From Bifidobacterium pseudolongum subsp. globosum (lineage in GTDB: Bacteria > Actinomycetota > Actinomycetes > Actinomycetales > Bifidobacteriaceae): a DNA stretch of 64,000 nucleotides. The translations under genes and the position numbers were made by a program. The notes beneath the pieces are model-generated. The model was given only the letters and a program-made list of their open reading frames with translations, made no database searches and was not told the DNA's origin. How positions within the stretch are numbered: the first letter of the stretch is position 1; every line of letters begins with the position of its first letter. Shown in pieces: positions 8,265 to 17,858 of this stretch. The stretch covers positions 35,233-99,232 of the forward strand of contig NZ_RYUH01000006.1 of assembly GCF_004155535.1 (NCBI RefSeq). The letters run 5' to 3'.

Positions 8265-10451
8265 ATGAGGACCTACACCAAATCCGCCGCACTGTCACTC
8301 GTCATAGGCGTCATCGTCACGGTGTTCGCCATGGGTCTGGGTTACCTGATCGCCGCGGAAGGCAATTCGGCGGACCTGACCTACCGTTCGCTCGACTACG
8401 ATGTGCAGGTCGAAGACAACGGCGACCTGCGCATCACCGAGACCGTGGACATCAAACTCGACAAGCGCGAGGATTCCGACGACAACGTGAAGCCATGGCG
8501 GCAGCTGTACCAGACGTACCAGCTGAAAAGCTCGAATTTGACGAACATCTCGGACATCAGCGTCAAGAACCTGAGCACGGGCCGCGAGTACACGGAGACC
8601 GCGCCGCAGAACCCGAGCGAAATCCCCGTGAACGAGTGGAACGCGCGTTACGCGAACCACTGGTACATCGCCGACGTGACGTACGGCACCACGGACCCGG
8701 ACCCCTATGTGCCCGAGACCGATGGGCTCGACGCCGACGGCGACGATGAGCGCACGGTGGAGATCGGCTGGAACATCCCGTCCACCGAGAAGGCCTCGAG
8801 CATGCGCTTCGAGATCGGCATGACCTGGCATGGAGTGAGCACCGCCTATGACGACGTGACGAAGTTCCAATGGGAGCCGTTCGGCGAGAAGAACCAGACG
8901 CCGATCGGCGTGGTGCACGCCACCGTGCGCTTCCCGGCGGGCACACCCGAAGACGAATCATGGGCGTGGTTGCACTACACCGGCAATTCCACGACCAAGC
9001 GCATCGACGACGGCCTCGAATTCACCGCCTACAATGTGCCCGCCGGCGAATTCCTGGACCTCGTGGTGATGGTCGACTCCTCACACACGGTGGGCGTGGA
9101 ACGCCGCGGCAACGGCGACGCCAAACAACTCACCCTTGACGACGAGGCGCGGCAGGAACGTGAATGGCACGACCTGCAGCACCGCCGTGCCATCATCCGG
9201 CTCGTCATCTGGATCGCCATCGCGGTGTGCGGCGCGGCGCTGTGCGTGGCCGCGGTCATCAGCGCCGTGCGCAGCATCAAGGCCGCCAAGTACACCGGGC
9301 CGATCGAGTACTGGCGCGACCCGCCGGACATGAGCCCGGGCGCCGCGGCGAAACTGTACGACGTGGTGAGCGGCAATGGCGGCAACCTGCTCAACCGGCG
9401 CATGGCCGCCACCGTCATGTCGCTCGTCACCAAAGGCGCGATCGCCATCTACCCGGGCAAAGCCGAAACCTACCGCGGCATCGACATGAGCCGCGTCGAT
9501 TCGGCCGTGCTCGCCGGCATGCTCGCGCAGCAGGCGGCCGAAGGCAAGAAGATCGGCAAAACGAGCACCGTGGTGATCAAACCACGCGCGCTCGCCCCGC
9601 ACCATGAGGACCTCAACCTGTGCGAGTCGGAGGAGCGCATGCTGCGCCTGCTCACCGAGGCCTACACACGCCTGCATTCGCCTGTGTTCGACCTCAAGCA
9701 GATGAGCGACGCGTTCAGGAAGTGGACCGACGGCCACAAAGAGGTCGACAAGTTCACCACCGCGTGCGATCGCGAACTCGACGAACTGCACGCCACACGC
9801 TCGGTGGGTGTGGTCGCGCGCACATGCGGTGTCTTCGCGATGCTGCTGGGCGTGTTCAGCGCACTGTATTTCTTGATTGCCAATAACAACTTGGCACTCG
9901 CGCTGTGCATCAGCGCGCCGATGACGATCATCGGCAGCGCCGCGCTCGTGATGAGCCGCACGAACGGCATCACCGACGAGGGGCAGGAATACGCGGGTCA
10001 AGTGCAAGGCTTGACGCGCTACTTGGAGGACTTCAGCGAGTTCTCCGACCGCGGTGTGCTTGACGTGACGCTGTGGGGCCGGTATCTGGTGTATACCACG
10101 GCGTTCGGCATCTCCAAGAAGGCGATGGAGCAGCTGCACGCCGCCTACCCGCAGATTGCCGACGCCGCGTGGCTCGACGACCATGCCTCGGGCTCCTCGT
10201 CGCTGCTGTACTGGTCCACACGCCCATCCACGATCATCGGCGCCTCGGGCACCGGGTTCGTCGGCGGCGCAATCGGCGGATTCTCAGGCGGCTTCGGTGA
10301 CCTCGGCACACAGCTGAGCTCCGGCTTCGCCGCCGTCAGCTCCACGATCACGGCCGCGGCGCCGTCGAGCAGCTCGGGCGGCTCGTTCGGCGGCGGCGGC
10401 TTCGGCGGTTCGGGCGGCGGTTCGGGCGGTGGTTCGTTCGGCGGACGGTGA
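8265..10451 (+). CDS. DUF2207 membrane protein, copy 1
   Basis: A 728-residue membrane protein of the DUF2207 family. It has an N-terminal signal anchor (about residues 7-30), an extracellular beta-rich DUF2207 domain (about 40-280), a membrane helix near 308-332, a cytoplasmic segment and a helix pair near 517-563. A Ser/Gly tail (SSSGGSFGGGGFGGSGGG) is typical of the family. The motif GVLDVTLWGRYLVYTTAFGISKK is shared with the next gene. The function is unknown. Linkage to LemA supports a joint role at the envelope. ATG 8265 has AGGAGCG upstream. Confidence 0.9.
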   Translation: MRTYTKSAALSLVIGVIVTVFAMGLGYLIAAEGNSADLTYRSLDYDVQVEDNGDLRITETVDIKLDKREDSDDNVKPWRQLYQTYQLKSSNLTNISDISVKNLSTGREYTETAPQNPSEIPVNEWNARYANHWYIADVTYGTTDPDPYVPETDGLDADGDDERTVEIGWNIPSTEKASSMRFEIGMTWHGVSTAYDDVTKFQWEPFGEKNQTPIGVVHATVRFPAGTPEDESWAWLHYTGNSTTKRIDDGLEFTAYNVPAGEFLDLVVMVDSSHTVGVERRGNGDAKQLTLDDEARQEREWHDLQHRRAIIRLVIWIAIAVCGAALCVAAVISAVRSIKAAKYTGPIEYWRDPPDMSPGAAAKLYDVVSGNGGNLLNRRMAATVMSLVTKGAIAIYPGKAETYRGIDMSRVDSAVLAGMLAQQAAEGKKIGKTSTVVIKPRALAPHHEDLNLCESEERMLRLLTEAYTRLHSPVFDLKQMSDAFRKWTDGHKEVDKFTTACDRELDELHATRSVGVVARTCGVFAMLLGVFSALYFLIANNNLALALCISAPMTIIGSAALVMSRTNGITDEGQEYAGQVQGLTRYLEDFSEFSDRGVLDVTLWGRYLVYTTAFGISKKAMEQLHAAYPQIADAAWLDDHASGSSSLLYWSTRPSTIIGASGTGFVGGAIGGFSGGFGDLGTQLSSGFAAVSSTITAAAPSSSSGGSFGGGGFGGSGGGSGGGSFGGR

Positions 10452-12673
10452 CGGGAATGGGCACTCATCGCACTGCGCGCGCGGTCATCGCCGCGGCGGT
10501 CGTCACGGCGATCACCGCGGCCGCCGTGCTGATCATGGGGTTCGCCTGGCATGGCTCGGGCGGCGACCGCGCGCAGGTCTCCTACAATGCCGTGGACATG
10601 CGCGCGCAGATGCTCGACAACGGCGACCTGCGCATCACGCAGGTCTTCGACTACCGGCTGGAATCGCGCGGCACGCCGTGGCGCCAGATGTTCCAGCAGT
10701 ACACGCTCAGTTCCGACCGCCTGACCAACATCAGCGACATCAGCGTCAAGGACCTGACGACCGGCCGCACCTACACGCAGGACGACACGGTGAGGTCGCC
10801 GGGCGGCTACGGCGATCACGGTTGGAACAGCGAATGCGCCGGCCGTTGGTACATCGCCGACATCACCCAATCGGCGGCGAACCCCGAACCATACGACACC
10901 GAGCTGGACGCGCTCACATCCACCGCCATGGGCGAGCCGGCGCAGACCAAGGACGTGGAGATCGGGTGGAACATCCCGTCCACGGCTTCCGCGGACAGTA
11001 TGCGCTTCGAGCTGTCGATGACATGGCATGGCGTGTCCACGGCGTACGACGACGTGGTGGCACTCGAATGGGAGCCGTTCGGTGCGCTCCACACCACGCC
11101 CGCCGCGCGGGTGAGCGGCACGTTCACCTTCCCTGACGGCATTGGCGAGTCGAATTCCTGGGCATGGCTGCACACGGGCGCGGCAAGCGAGACGACGCGC
11201 ACCGCCGACGGCTCGCTCCAGTTCACCGTGACCGACCTGCCCGGCGGTGAATACATCAATGTGGTGGTCATGACGGACAAGCGCCCCGGTTCCGCCGTCA
11301 CCCGCACCCAAGCGAGCAAGATGAAGCAGCGCATCCTCAGCCAGGAGCGGCAGGAGGCGCAGATCGCGGAGAACGACCGGCGCCGCAAGGCGGGCGGGCG
11401 AATCGTCATGTGGAGCATTCCCGCCGCATTCGCGCTCATACTGACGGTGGCCGCGCTCATCGGCGCCAAACGCGCGTGCACACAGGGGCGTAGGACCACG
11501 GAAGGGCTTGCCTATTGGCGGGAACCCCCGGATATGAGCCCCGCCGCGGCGGCCGCGCTCATCACCGACGTGATGCCGGGCGTCCAGGGGGCCGTGGACG
11601 ACCGGCAGATGACCTCCACCCTGCTCTCACTCGTGACCAAGGGGGCCGTGGCCATCTATCCCGGTTCCGCCGCCGGCTACCGCGGCATCGACCTGAGCCA
11701 GGCGGATTGTGTGTCGGTCGGCCAGCTCATCGCGAGCGACCCGCGCCGTGAAGCGGACGCCGCGGGCATGTGCACGCTCGTGATCATGCCGCGCGTCTAC
11801 ACCGACCGCGCGGGGCTGCGGTTGTGCCGGTCGGAGAGCGCGCTGCTCGACGTGCTGCTGCGCGCGTCCGAACGCATTGGCCTGCCCGTGTTTGACTTCG
11901 GGCAGATGCAGGCCGCGTTGAAGGATTGGCGCCAAGGCTACGCATGGCTGCGTGGTTTTGAGGATGCCTGCAATGCGGAATACCAGGCGTTGCGCGCCAC
12001 CGTGCCGGTCGGTGTGGGCGCGCGCATGCTCGGTGGCGCGGCGATGATCGTCTCGTGGCTCACCGCGTTCATCTACACGGCGGCGGTGGGGCAGGTCGCG
12101 CTCGCGCTCGTCATCTCGCTGCCGTTGCTGTTCGCCGCCACGTTCGCCGCACAGGTGAGCCCCCGCAGCGCGTTCACGGCGCAGGGCGAGGTCTACGCCG
12201 ACCAAGTGGGCGGCCTCATGCGGTACATGGAGGATTTCAGCGAGTTCTCCGACCGTGGTGTGTTCGACACCGTGCTGTGGGGCCGGTACATGGTCTATGC
12301 GGCGGCCTTCGGCATCAGCGACAAGCTCATGGAGCAGATGGAACGCGCCTACCCGCAGCTCGCCGACCCGGAGTGGGTCAATGTGCATACGTCCAACGAC
12401 AGCCTGGTGTATTGGTCCGCGCGCCGCCGCGCCATGCGGGCGCGCGGCGGCGCCTTTGGCATGCATGGCATGCATGCAGGTGGGTCGTTCAGCTCGATGG
12501 TCTCCAGCAGCTTCTCGTCGGTGGGGTCCACGATCCGCGACGCGATGCCGCAGTCAAGTTCAAGCGGCTCCCGCAGCGGCAGCCGTAGCTCGGGCGGTGG
12601 CGGCTCGTTCCGCAGCGGCGGATTCAAGGGCCATTCGGGCGGATCCGGCGGCGGGCGCGGCGGCGCGCGGTAG
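10448..12673 (+). CDS. DUF2207 membrane protein, copy 2
   Basis: A 741-residue paralogue of the preceding gene with the same architecture: an N-terminal anchor, an extracellular DUF2207 domain, one helix near residue 325, a further pair near 520-560 and a Ser/Gly/Arg-rich tail. Shared motifs include GWNIPST near residue 177, YWREPPDMSPAAAAAL and GVFDTVLWGRYMVYAAAFGIS. The likely start, GTG 10448, overlaps the upstream stop codon in GTGA. ATG 10457 is an alternative. The overlap implies translational coupling. The tandem arrangement points to an internal duplication followed by considerable divergence. Confidence 0.88.
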   Translation: MTGMGTHRTARAVIAAAVVTAITAAAVLIMGFAWHGSGGDRAQVSYNAVDMRAQMLDNGDLRITQVFDYRLESRGTPWRQMFQQYTLSSDRLTNISDISVKDLTTGRTYTQDDTVRSPGGYGDHGWNSECAGRWYIADITQSAANPEPYDTELDALTSTAMGEPAQTKDVEIGWNIPSTASADSMRFELSMTWHGVSTAYDDVVALEWEPFGALHTTPAARVSGTFTFPDGIGESNSWAWLHTGAASETTRTADGSLQFTVTDLPGGEYINVVVMTDKRPGSAVTRTQASKMKQRILSQERQEAQIAENDRRRKAGGRIVMWSIPAAFALILTVAALIGAKRACTQGRRTTEGLAYWREPPDMSPAAAAALITDVMPGVQGAVDDRQMTSTLLSLVTKGAVAIYPGSAAGYRGIDLSQADCVSVGQLIASDPRREADAAGMCTLVIMPRVYTDRAGLRLCRSESALLDVLLRASERIGLPVFDFGQMQAALKDWRQGYAWLRGFEDACNAEYQALRATVPVGVGARMLGGAAMIVSWLTAFIYTAAVGQVALALVISLPLLFAATFAAQVSPRSAFTAQGEVYADQVGGLMRYMEDFSEFSDRGVFDTVLWGRYMVYAAAFGISDKLMEQMERAYPQLADPEWVNVHTSNDSLVYWSARRRAMRARGGAFGMHGMHAGGSFSSMVSSSFSSVGSTIRDAMPQSSSSGSRSGSRSSGGGGSFRSGGFKGHSGGSGGGRGGAR

Positions 12674-12690
12674 GTGCCCGCGCACTTTTT

Positions 12691-12783
12691 TGCATGGCCA
12701 TGAAAAAGTGGGAGCTGCAGCTCCCACTTTTTGCCTATATCCCCTCGAACACCTTCCACTTTTTGCCGCGGCGCAAAAAAGTG
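12691..12783. terminator. Cluster of CACTTTTT hairpins; bidirectional terminator
   Basis: Three interlocking structures lie between two convergent genes. CACTTTTTTGCAT pairs with ATGAAAAAGTG (12693-12710). A perfect 30-bp palindrome spans 12703-12732, arms AAAAAGTGGGAGCTG and its complement. CACTTTTTGC pairs with GCAAAAAAGTG up to the nrdF stop codon. The palindromes carry A-runs and T-runs on both sides, so they can stop transcription from either strand. Confidence 0.8.
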
Positions 12784-13764
<981 letters not shown>

Positions 13765-13784
13765 TTAAAAATGAATGAAACTGT

Positions 13785-15923
13785 TCAGAGCATGCACGAG
13801 ACGCAGCCGGCCACTTCAGTGCCTTCGAGCGCCTGCTGGCGGATGCGGATGTAGTAGAGCGTCTTGATGCCCTTGCGCCACGCGTAGATCTGCGCCTTGT
13901 TGATGTCGCGCGTGGTGGCCGTGTCGGGGAAGAACAAGGTCAGCGAAAGCCCTTGGTCCACATGCCGGCTCGCTTCGGCGTAGGTGTCGATGATCGCCTT
14001 CCAGCCGATTGCATAGGCGTCTTGGTACAGGCCCAGGTTCTCGTTCGTCATGTATGGCGCGGGGTAGTACATGCGCCCGATCTTGCCCTCTTTGCGGATC
14101 TCGATCTTCGAGGCGATCGGGTGGATCGAACTCGTGGCGTGGTTGATGTACGAGATCGAGCCGGTCGGCGGCACGGCCTGCAGGTTCTGGTTGTACAGTC
14201 CGCTTTGCAGCACCGCGCGCTGCAGGTCCGCCCAGTCGGCGGCCGTGGGCAGCGCCACGCCGAAGCGCGCGAACAGCTCGCGCACCGCCGGTGTGCGCGG
14301 CTCGAGCGTTTCACGGCCGTCCACATACCGGTCGAAGTAATTGCCCGCCCCGACCGGCTTCGCGTAGGTGGAGCGCTCGAAGCCGCCGAACGCGCGGCCG
14401 CGCTCGCGTGCGAGCTCGTTCGACGCGCGGTAGGCGTGGTAGGCGACCGCCATGAAATAGCAGTTCGTGAAGTCGAGCGCCTCGGGCGAGCCGTACATGA
14501 TGCCCTCGCGCGCCAGGAACCCGTGCAGGTTCATCTGTCCCAGGCCGATCGCATGGCCCTCGTCGTTCGCGCGGCGGATCGGCGGCACGGAGTCGATTTG
14601 CGTGGCTTCGGCCACGGCGGTGAGCGCGCGGATCGCCGTGCGCACGCTCGCCGCCAGATCGCCGTCCATCGCCTTCGCGATGTTGAGCGAGCCCAGGTTG
14701 CACGAGATGTCGCGCCCCACGTGCGCATAGCTCAGATCGGTGTTGTAGGTGCTCGGCTCCTGCACCTGCAGGATCTCGGAGCACAGGTTGCTCATCGTGA
14801 TGCGCCCGTCGATCGGGTTCGCGCGGTTCGCGTTGTCGGCGAACAGCAGGTACGGGTAGCCGGATTCGAACTGCACCTCGGCGATCGTGGTGAACAACGT
14901 GCGCGCGTCGATCATCGTGCGGCGGATGCGCTCGTCGGCGAGCATCTCGCTGTAGTGTGCGGTGATGTCGACGTCGGCGAACGGCATGCCCATCACGCGC
15001 TCCACGTCGTAGGGGCTGAACAGCGCCATCGGCTTGCGTTCCTTGGCCAGCTGGAACGTGATGTCGGGGACCACCACGCCCAGCGCGAGCGATTTGATGC
15101 GGATCTTCTCGTCGGCGTTTTCGCGTTTGGTGTCGAGGAACTTGAGGATGTCGGGGTGGTGCGCGCTCAGATACACGGCGCCGGCGCCTTGGCGCGCGCC
15201 GAGCTGGTTCGCGTAGCTGAACGAGTCCTCGAGCAGTTTCATGACCGGCACCACGCCGCTCGACTGGTGCTCGATGTGCTTGATCGGCGCGCCCTCTTCG
15301 CGCAGATTGCTCAGCAGCAGTGCCACGCCGCCGCCGCGTTTGCTCAACTGCAGCGCCGCGTTGATGCCGCGCGCAATAGACTCCATGTTGTCTTCGATGC
15401 GCACAAGGAAGCAGCTGACGGCCTCGCCGCGCTGCGCTTTGCCCAGATTGAGGAAGGTGGGGGTGGCGGGCTGGAAGCGTCCGAGCACGATCTCGTCGAG
15501 GAACCGCTCGGCTTCTTTTTCATTGCCTGCGGCGAGCGCGAGCGCCACGGCCGCGGCGCGCTGCGTGAAGTCCTCGAGGTAGGTCGCGCCGTCGAATGAG
15601 CGCAGCGCGTACGACCGGTAGAACTTGAACGCGCCCACGAACGTGGCGAACTCGTGGCCCAGGCCGGCGGCGCGCGCGTAGAACGCGTCGAGGAACTCGG
15701 GGGAGTATTGCTCGAACACGGCACGCTCGTAATAGTCGTGGTCGATCAGGTATTGCAGGCGTTCGGCCGTGCTGTCAAATCTTTTGGTGTTGGGCTCCAC
15801 GTGCGTGGTGATGAACGCGCGCACGGCGTCGCGGTCTTTGTCGAACTGGATGCGCCCGTCACTGCCGTACAGATTGAGCATGGCGTTGAGCGCGTGGTAG
15901 TCCTGCTGTGGGTTCTGGGTCAT
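13785..15923 (-). CDS. nrdE: Class Ib ribonucleoside-diphosphate reductase, alpha subunit
   Basis: A 712-residue catalytic subunit NrdE. The finger-loop region shows [11 protein letters not shown], with one active-site Cys, and later [22 protein letters not shown] sequence with the partner Cys. [19 protein letters not shown] is characteristic of the C-terminal core. The C-terminus ends in GCVSCML, the cysteine pair re-reduced by NrdH. No N-terminal ATP cone is apparent, as expected for class Ib. Its ATG (15923) overlaps the nrdI stop by 4 bp, and nrdF begins 35 bp after its end. Confidence 0.97.
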   Translation of the reverse strand: MTQNPQQDYHALNAMLNLYGSDGRIQFDKDRDAVRAFITTHVEPNTKRFDSTAERLQYLIDHDYYERAVFEQYSPEFLDAFYARAAGLGHEFATFVGAFKFYRSYALRSFDGATYLEDFTQRAAAVALALAAGNEKEAERFLDEIVLGRFQPATPTFLNLGKAQRGEAVSCFLVRIEDNMESIARGINAALQLSKRGGGVALLLSNLREEGAPIKHIEHQSSGVVPVMKLLEDSFSYANQLGARQGAGAVYLSAHHPDILKFLDTKRENADEKIRIKSLALGVVVPDITFQLAKERKPMALFSPYDVERVMGMPFADVDITAHYSEMLADERIRRTMIDARTLFTTIAEVQFESGYPYLLFADNANRANPIDGRITMSNLCSEILQVQEPSTYNTDLSYAHVGRDISCNLGSLNIAKAMDGDLAASVRTAIRALTAVAEATQIDSVPPIRRANDEGHAIGLGQMNLHGFLAREGIMYGSPEALDFTNCYFMAVAYHAYRASNELARERGRAFGGFERSTYAKPVGAGNYFDRYVDGRETLEPRTPAVRELFARFGVALPTAADWADLQRAVLQSGLYNQNLQAVPPTGSISYINHATSSIHPIASKIEIRKEGKIGRMYYPAPYMTNENLGLYQDAYAIGWKAIIDTYAEASRHVDQGLSLTLFFPDTATTRDINKAQIYAWRKGIKTLYYIRIRQQALEGTEVAGCVSCML

Positions 15924-16351
15924 GGCTGGTCCTGTGACTGGGTACGGAAGAACTCAATGAGTCCTTTTCTGACGGCGCGCACGTCGGCGCTTGTGCCCAT
16001 GAGCTCGAAGCGGTACATGAGCGGCACATGGCATTTGCGTGCGATGATGGGGCCGGCGGCGGCGTAGGCCGTGCCGAAGTTCGTGTTGCCGGCGGCGATG
16101 ACCCCGCGGATCCATTGGCGGTTGGCGGGGTCGTTGAGGAACCGCTTGACCTGCACCGGCACGGCTTTGGTGGCCTCGCCGCCGCCGTATGTGGGGCAGA
16201 TCAACACAAATGGCTCATCGATATGGAGTGGCTTGTCGGCGGGGCGCAGCGGGATGCGCGCGGTGTGGATGCCGGCGTCTTCAAACGCGCAGTGCTCCAC
16301 GAAGCGCGCCGTGCTGTTCGACGCCGACGAGAAATAGACGACGGCGGCCAT
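15920..16351 (-). CDS. nrdI: NrdI flavodoxin-like protein
   Basis: A 143-residue flavodoxin-fold protein that helps assemble the dimanganese-tyrosyl radical cofactor of NrdF. The FMN phosphate loop is [14 protein letters not shown] near the N-terminus. The 60s loop includes [16 protein letters not shown], and [15 protein letters not shown] is conserved in NrdI. It starts immediately after the nrdH stop and overlaps nrdE by 4 bp. Confidence 0.96.
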   Translation of the reverse strand: MAAVVYFSSASNSTARFVEHCAFEDAGIHTARIPLRPADKPLHIDEPFVLICPTYGGGEATKAVPVQVKRFLNDPANRQWIRGVIAAGNTNFGTAYAAAGPIIARKCHVPLMYRFELMGTSADVRAVRKGLIEFFRTQSQDQP

Positions 16352-16627
16352 TTACTGAAGCAGCCCCTGGATTTTGTCGGGGCGGTAGCCGCTCCAGAAG
16401 TCCTGCAGTTCGGAGCCCATGCTCACCATCACCACCGGCGCCTGCGTGAAGCCGGCCTCCTGCAGCAAAGGGATGTTGGCCTCAGTGATTTTGATTTCCC
16501 GGTAGTCTAGGCCCATGCGGTTGAGCGCGCGCTCGGTGGCGGCGCACTGCTGGCAGTTGTCCTTGGTGTAGACGGTCACGTGCAGCGTGCGTGTGGTTTC
16601 AGTGGTTTCCATGGTGAATGTTGTCAT
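16352..16627 (-). CDS. nrdH: Glutaredoxin-like NrdH
   Basis: A 91-residue NrdH redoxin, the electron donor of class Ib ribonucleotide reductase. The redox motif is CQQC in TVYTKDNCQQCAATERAL. QAPVVMVS contains the cis-Pro, and the C-terminus WSGYRPDKIQGLL is typical. ATG 16627 has GGTGG just upstream. An internal ATG at 16612 is possible and would give the more usual N-terminal length. First gene of the operon, with NrdR-like boxes directly upstream. Confidence 0.95.
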   Translation of the reverse strand: MTTFTMETTETTRTLHVTVYTKDNCQQCAATERALNRMGLDYREIKITEANIPLLQEAGFTQAPVVMVSMGSELQDFWSGYRPDKIQGLLQ

Positions 16628-16631
16628 GCGA

Positions 16632-16679
16632 CCACCATATCTTGTGGCTGTTATCTAATTACGCCACTAGATGCAGTGG
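16632..16679 (-). promoter_or_regulatory. Two NrdR boxes upstream of nrdHIEF
   Basis: CCACCATATCTTGTGG (16632-16647) and CCACTAGATGCAGTGG (16664-16679) both resemble the NrdR consensus ACACWATATATWGTGT, about 12 of 16 positions each. They lie 32 bp apart, which is three helical turns and the usual NrdR spacing. An AT-rich stretch between them (minus-strand TTAGATAAC) could hold the -10 element. ATP-cone repressor NrdR binding here would control nrdHIEF. Confidence 0.7.
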
Positions 16680-16782
16680 TTGTGGTTGTGAGCAATGCCA
16701 CAGTGTGCTGCAAATCGGTGTGGTGGCCGGTGTGTCGGCCATTGGCCCGGATGTGCCTATGTGGGATTTGTCACAGGACCCG

Positions 16783-16870
16783 CCGCGCACTTTTTTCCGT
16801 CCCGGAAAAAAGTGCGCGGGACACACCGGGGCTTGACGCAATAGTGCGCGCTGGAGCGCGCACTATTGCG
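16783..16870. repeat. Two long perfect hairpins between divergent genes
   Basis: The first is CCGCGCACTTTTTTCCG with its exact complement at 16803-16819 (17-bp stem, 3-nt loop). The second is CGCAATAGTGCGCGCT with its complement at 16855-16870 (16-bp stem, 2-nt loop). The first resembles the hairpins at 12.7 kb. They sit between the starts of nrdH and the aldo/keto reductase gene, where terminators are not expected. Confidence 0.75.
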
Positions 16871-16942
16871 GGGCAACCCAAAAATGTGGGGAGGCTGCTA
16901 CCGTGGGGTCAGCATCACAATGGCCACCATAAGGAGAACACG

Positions 16943-17806
16943 ATGGTACTGCACCGCACAATGGGCCCATTCGACACCACGGCGATCGGCCTGGGCGAAA
17001 TGCCACTGACGATCGAGAACAACCTTGGCCCCAACATGGGCGTGGAGACGATCCACGCGGCCCTCGACGCCGGCTGCCGGCAGATCGACACGGCTTGGGC
17101 CTACTACTGCTCGGGCGGCGAGGAGCAGACCGGCGAAAAACTCGTGCGCGAGGCCATGGCCAGCTGGAGCGGCCCCAAGGACGAGGTGCTCATCGCCACC
17201 AAGGTTGGCCACTACCGCAACTTCACCGACGGCAAGCCCACATGGGCCGTCGATGGCAGCCCCGAGAACCTGATCCGCCGCGCCAAGGAAAGCGCCTTCG
17301 CACTCGGCGTGGACACGATCGACCTGCTGTACTTCCACCGCCCCGATCCGCGCATCCCGTACGGCGAGTCGATCGAGGCGATCAAGCAGCTCGTCGACGA
17401 AGGCGTGGCCCGCGAGGCCGGCGTCTCCAACGCCTCCATTGAGCAGATGGACATCGCCCAGGAGATCCTCGGCAACAAGCTGATCGCCGTGCAGAACCAG
17501 TTCTCGCCGATCTACACCGAGACCGCGGACACGCTTGAGCACGCGGCGCGCATCGGCATCAGCTTCGTGTGCTGGAGCCCGCTCGGCGGCTTCCGCAAGC
17601 CGAAGGACGAGTCGAAGTTCGACCCGTTCCGTGCGATCGCTGACAAGCGCGGCGTGAGCTACCAGCAGGTCGTGCTCGCCTGGGAGCTCGCCAAGGGCGA
17701 CCATGTCTTCGTAATCCCTGGTGCGCACCGCCCGGCCACGATCCTCGACAGCCTCAAGGCGGGCGACCTGGAGCTCACCCCCGAAGAGCTCGCCACGCTG
17801 GGCTGA
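16943..17806 (+). CDS. Aldo/keto reductase
   Basis: A 287-residue NADPH-dependent oxidoreductase with a TIM-barrel fold. The catalytic tetrad is visible: Asp and Tyr in CRQIDTAWAYYCSGGEEQTG, Lys in VLIATKVGHY, and His in DLLYFHRPDPR. The nucleotide-binding end contains SPLGGFRKPK and VFVIPGAHRPATILDSLKAG. The substrate cannot be assigned from sequence. The start at ATG 16943 is chosen because AAGGAG lies 6 bp upstream and the fold begins directly after it. The gene is monocistronic or weakly linked to the U32 gene 52 bp downstream. Confidence 0.93.
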   Translation: MVLHRTMGPFDTTAIGLGEMPLTIENNLGPNMGVETIHAALDAGCRQIDTAWAYYCSGGEEQTGEKLVREAMASWSGPKDEVLIATKVGHYRNFTDGKPTWAVDGSPENLIRRAKESAFALGVDTIDLLYFHRPDPRIPYGESIEAIKQLVDEGVAREAGVSNASIEQMDIAQEILGNKLIAVQNQFSPIYTETADTLEHAARIGISFVCWSPLGGFRKPKDESKFDPFRAIADKRGVSYQQVVLAWELAKGDHVFVIPGAHRPATILDSLKAGDLELTPEELATLG

Positions 17807-17858
17807 TCCCCACTGCCGGAGGTGGGGTCAGCCGCCCCTGCCTGTACACTGGTCCCTC

